Assembly: GCF_900095225.1 (NCBI RefSeq)
Contig: NZ_LT607414.1
Span: 124,001-188,000 of the forward strand
From: Pseudomonas sp. UMAB-08
GTDB taxonomy: Bacteria; Pseudomonadota; Gammaproteobacteria; Pseudomonadales; Pseudomonadaceae
Direction of reading: 5' to 3'
Length of the DNA: 64,000 nt
Both the position numbers and the translations under genes were made by a program. The notes below the pieces were generated by a model, which was given only the letters and a program-made list of their open reading frames with translations, had not been told where the DNA came from and made no database searches. How positions within the stretch are numbered: the first letter of the stretch is position 1; every line of letters begins with the position of its first letter. Positions 62,176-64,000 of this stretch are shown here, in pieces.

Positions 62176-62347
62176 GGCTGGGCTCTTATTAGTGGGTGGC
62201 GTGACGTATAGGTGGCATACGTACGTGGCCTTCCTCTATATCGGCCATGGCTGAGCGGGCTAAAGCGTGGATGTTAGATTTTGTTACGCGGGGACGCACA
62301 TGGCTCCGTTCAGGCTCTATATGGAAACTGGCTGCGCTTCAGTCATC

Positions 62348-62869
62348 TCATTTCACTAGCGAGTTCGATAGCTGAGGCCATTGCTCCATCAACGCATCTC
62401 GTACTCGTAGTCCTGCGGGAACAGGTTGCACGCGATCGTCTTGAACTAGACAGGCGAAAACCAGCGAGTGCTCATCCTTTGTCGCCCAGCCAACAAACCA
62501 GCCGTATCCGTGGGCTTCATCGCTGCTTCCGTCCTCCATTTGAGGGAAGGCCGTGCCTGTTTTGCCGTGAACATCCCAACCGTCGGGTCGCTGGGCGATT
62601 TGCAAAATCCGACTCGTCATATCAAAGGCATGAGGACTCACGGGCAATTGGCGATTCACCAGCCTCTTCAAAAAAATTATTTGCTCGTGAGGGGAAATCT
62701 TCAAAGAGGAACTGATACAGGCACGATCAAGGCCATTGTTTTTTTCGGGATCACCTCGATGGTATGGCAAAGTCGGAAAATGTTCGTCTTGCAAAAAAGC
62801 CGCGTCGAAGCCCATCAGGCTTATCGCGATTTTGAATGTTGAGGCGGGAGTCACGGGTAATCCCCCCAT
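62348..62869 (-). pseudogene. Class D (OXA) beta-lactamase relic, disrupted
   Basis: The remnant keeps the active-site STFK motif (TPASTFKIAISLMGFD), the lysine motif GKTGTA and the end YGWFVGWATKDEHSL. Between STFK and SSSLKISPHEQ there are only about 40 residues instead of the 90 or so of complete class D enzymes. Neither the SxV nor the YGN motif is found, so the middle has been deleted in frame. The 5' part, including the signal peptide, is missing and replaced by IS-derived sequence. It cannot code for an active enzyme. It is closest in memory to the OXA-18/45-like group. Confidence 0.85.
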
Positions 62870-62894
62870 TCCTAATACTCACCAGAAATAGAGG

Positions 62895-63722
62895 TCAGGC
62901 CACCAGGGCCAACTTCTGTTTTGGGGTAATGCCGCCGAGGGCCATATTCGGGCGCTCGTGATTGTATGTCCAGATCCAGTTCGTACCGTAGTCCTGAACT
63001 TCAGCTATCGACTCAAACAGGTAATGTCCCAGCCAGTCATAGCGCACAGTACGGTTATAGCGCTCAACATAGGCACTCTGCTGCGGATTGCCCGGCTGAA
63101 TAAAGTCAAGTCGGATGCCCCGCTTCTTGGCCAACTCAGCGAGCTTGGTGCTGATGAATTCTGGACCATTATCGCTGCGGATCGCCTGCGGCTTTCCACG
63201 CCATTCAATAACCTGATCCAGTGCACGCACCACACGCTCAGCCGGTAGCGACACATCAATCTCCATGCCCAGGGCTTCGCGGTTGAAGTCGTCAATCAGA
63301 TTAAAAATCCGAAAACTACGCCCATCAGCTAACTGATCGTGCATAAAATCCATCGACCAGCACTGGTTGGTGGCCTCAGCAACAGCCCGCGGCTCAGGCT
63401 TCTCGCACACGATGCGCTTACGCGGCTTGATCCGCAGATTCAGCTCCAGTTCGCGGTAAATCCGTTACACCCGCTTGTGGTTCCACCGATAGCCCTTCAC
63501 GTTGCGCGGGTACAGAAAGCACAAGCCAAATCCCCAGTTCCGCTGGTTGTACGTGAGTTGGACCAGTTTATTGGCGATCTCGGCGTTTTCAGGCGCCAAA
63601 CGCGGCTGATAGCGATAGCACGTGAGGCTAACCCTGAAAGCTAGGCACGCCAACTTGATGCTGCGCCGACCTGAGCGAACCATTTCCTGCGCCCTCTCTC
63701 GTCGCCGCGATGGCTTCACCAC
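62895..63722 (-). pseudogene. IS3 transposase orfB, broken by a stop codon
   Basis: The DDE integrase: RSIKLACLAFRVSLTCYRY at the start, then the catalytic domain with the first Asp in [14 protein letters not shown], the second in [14 protein letters not shown], and the Glu in [17 protein letters not shown]. After HKRV the codon expected to be Tyr is TAA (about 63465), and coding resumes in the same frame as RIYREL. A full-length enzyme is therefore not made. It overlaps orfA by seven bases at an A6G run. Confidence 0.85.
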
Positions 63723-63982
63723 TTTTTTGCCATGGCTTCCTGGATAATTTCGGCTTTAAGACGTTCTTCGGCGTATATTTTTTTTAGTCGACGATTCTCG
63801 TCCTCCAACTCGCGCAGCCGAGTCAGCAACGATGCATCCATACCGCCGAACTTGGTACGCCACTTGTAGAACGTAGCCGAACTGATGCAATGCTCGCGGC
63901 ACAGCTCCGACGCTGGGGTTCCAGCCTCAGTTTGCTTGAGGATAGCCATGATTTGACTGTCCGAAAAACGCGATGTCTTCAC
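63716..63982 (-). CDS. IS3 transposase orfA (HTH protein)
   Basis: An 88-residue HTH_Tnp_1-type protein starting at GTG: MKTSRFSDSQIMAILKQTEAG, with the helix-turn-helix LCREHCISSATFYKWRTKFGG and a Leu-zipper-like tail RELEDENRRLKKIYAEERLK. AAGGAAATTTTGC lies before the GTG. Its 3' end contains the slippery AAAAAAG run used by IS3 elements for a -1 shift into orfB. It is intact and could still make a truncated regulatory protein. Confidence 0.88.
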   Translation of the reverse strand: MKTSRFSDSQIMAILKQTEAGTPASELCREHCISSATFYKWRTKFGGMDASLLTRLRELEDENRRLKKIYAEERLKAEIIQEAMAKKW

Positions 63983-64000
63983 GCAAAATTTCCTTGATCC

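Larger units (their letters stand above)
62870..64000 (-). mobile_element. IS3-family insertion sequence, right part of window
   Basis: Two overlapping transposase frames (orfA and orfB) lie on the minus strand in the usual IS3 arrangement. The inner end of the element is near 62860-62880, between the orfB stop and the beta-lactamase relic, where a run of six C occurs. The other end lies beyond the window, so inverted repeats and a target duplication could not be matched. It interrupts the 5' part of the OXA gene. Confidence 0.82.

Noticed and set aside
62348..62869. Functional class D beta-lactamase
   Set aside because: The signal peptide, SxV and YGN motifs are missing; only STFK and KTG remain.
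1..64000. CRISPR arrays, tRNA or rRNA genes
   Set aside because: No regularly spaced repeats were noticed, and no cloverleaf or rRNA-like segments were recognised by reading. A tRNAscan or Infernal run would be the decisive check.

Overview
The window looks like a stretch of a Pseudomonas chromosome, probably from the fluorescens/putida side of the genus. This is inferred from the gene families and the fairly high GC with strong Shine-Dalgarno sites; no rRNA or other taxonomic marker is present. It is mostly accessory catabolism, with two amine-degradation modules side by side, ordinary single genes, and a damaged right edge.

Region 1 (100-6062, all minus strand) is a short or branched-chain fatty-acid beta-oxidation operon: AraC-type regulator, acyl-CoA ligase, 3-hydroxyacyl-CoA dehydrogenase, thiolase and acyl-CoA dehydrogenase. 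Positions 6298-11717 hold unrelated singletons: a LEA2 lipoprotein, a nitrilase with a divergent LysR regulator, a DUF883 protein, a SPOR lipoprotein, a DJ-1/PfpI protein and small hypothetical genes.

Region 2 (11882-26652) is a complete quinohemoprotein amine dehydrogenase (QHNDH) system in three blocks. qhpA-qhpD-qhpC-qhpB (minus) encodes the diheme alpha subunit, the radical-SAM maturase, the crosslinked CTQ gamma subunit and the beta propeller. An aldehyde dehydrogenase gene (plus) removes the aldehyde product. A regulator-qhpF-qhpE-qhpG block (minus) encodes a sigma-54 activator, the ABC exporter, the subtilisin-like leader protease and the flavin monooxygenase. The qhpA and aldehyde dehydrogenase genes each have a sigma-54-type promoter next to an identical 20-bp element containing a perfect IHF consensus. 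Between them sits an unrelated, AT-richer acyltransferase gene.

Region 3 (26900-40124) is a methylated-amine module. A PAS protein, a LuxR-type response regulator and a Cys-containing sensor kinase (minus) diverge from a plus-strand series: dimethylamine monooxygenase genes (dmmA, B, C, D), purU, trimethylamine monooxygenase (tmm), TMAO demethylase (tdm) and an APC permease, closed by a strong terminator. Together they predict TMA to TMAO to DMA to methylamine, with formaldehyde captured on tetrahydrofolate and partly released as formate.

Region 4 (40211-62175) is mixed: a diguanylate cyclase, a DUF2986 peptide, a LysR-MFS pair, several GNAT acetyltransferases, an RNA 2',3'-cyclic phosphodiesterase, a PhyH dioxygenase, a cell-wall hydrolase and a CAP protein. 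A divergent formylglycine-generating enzyme/sulfatase pair is followed by phosphatidylcholine synthase and a GT39 glycosyltransferase. Then come a MerR gene with a divergent membrane protein, a LysR remnant, a TrmK-like methyltransferase and a soluble FIST-domain chemoreceptor.

Region 5 (62348-64000) is decayed: a class D beta-lactamase relic missing both its 5' part and its middle, cut by an IS3-family element whose orfB carries an in-frame stop and whose far end lies outside the window. No tRNA, rRNA or CRISPR array was seen.
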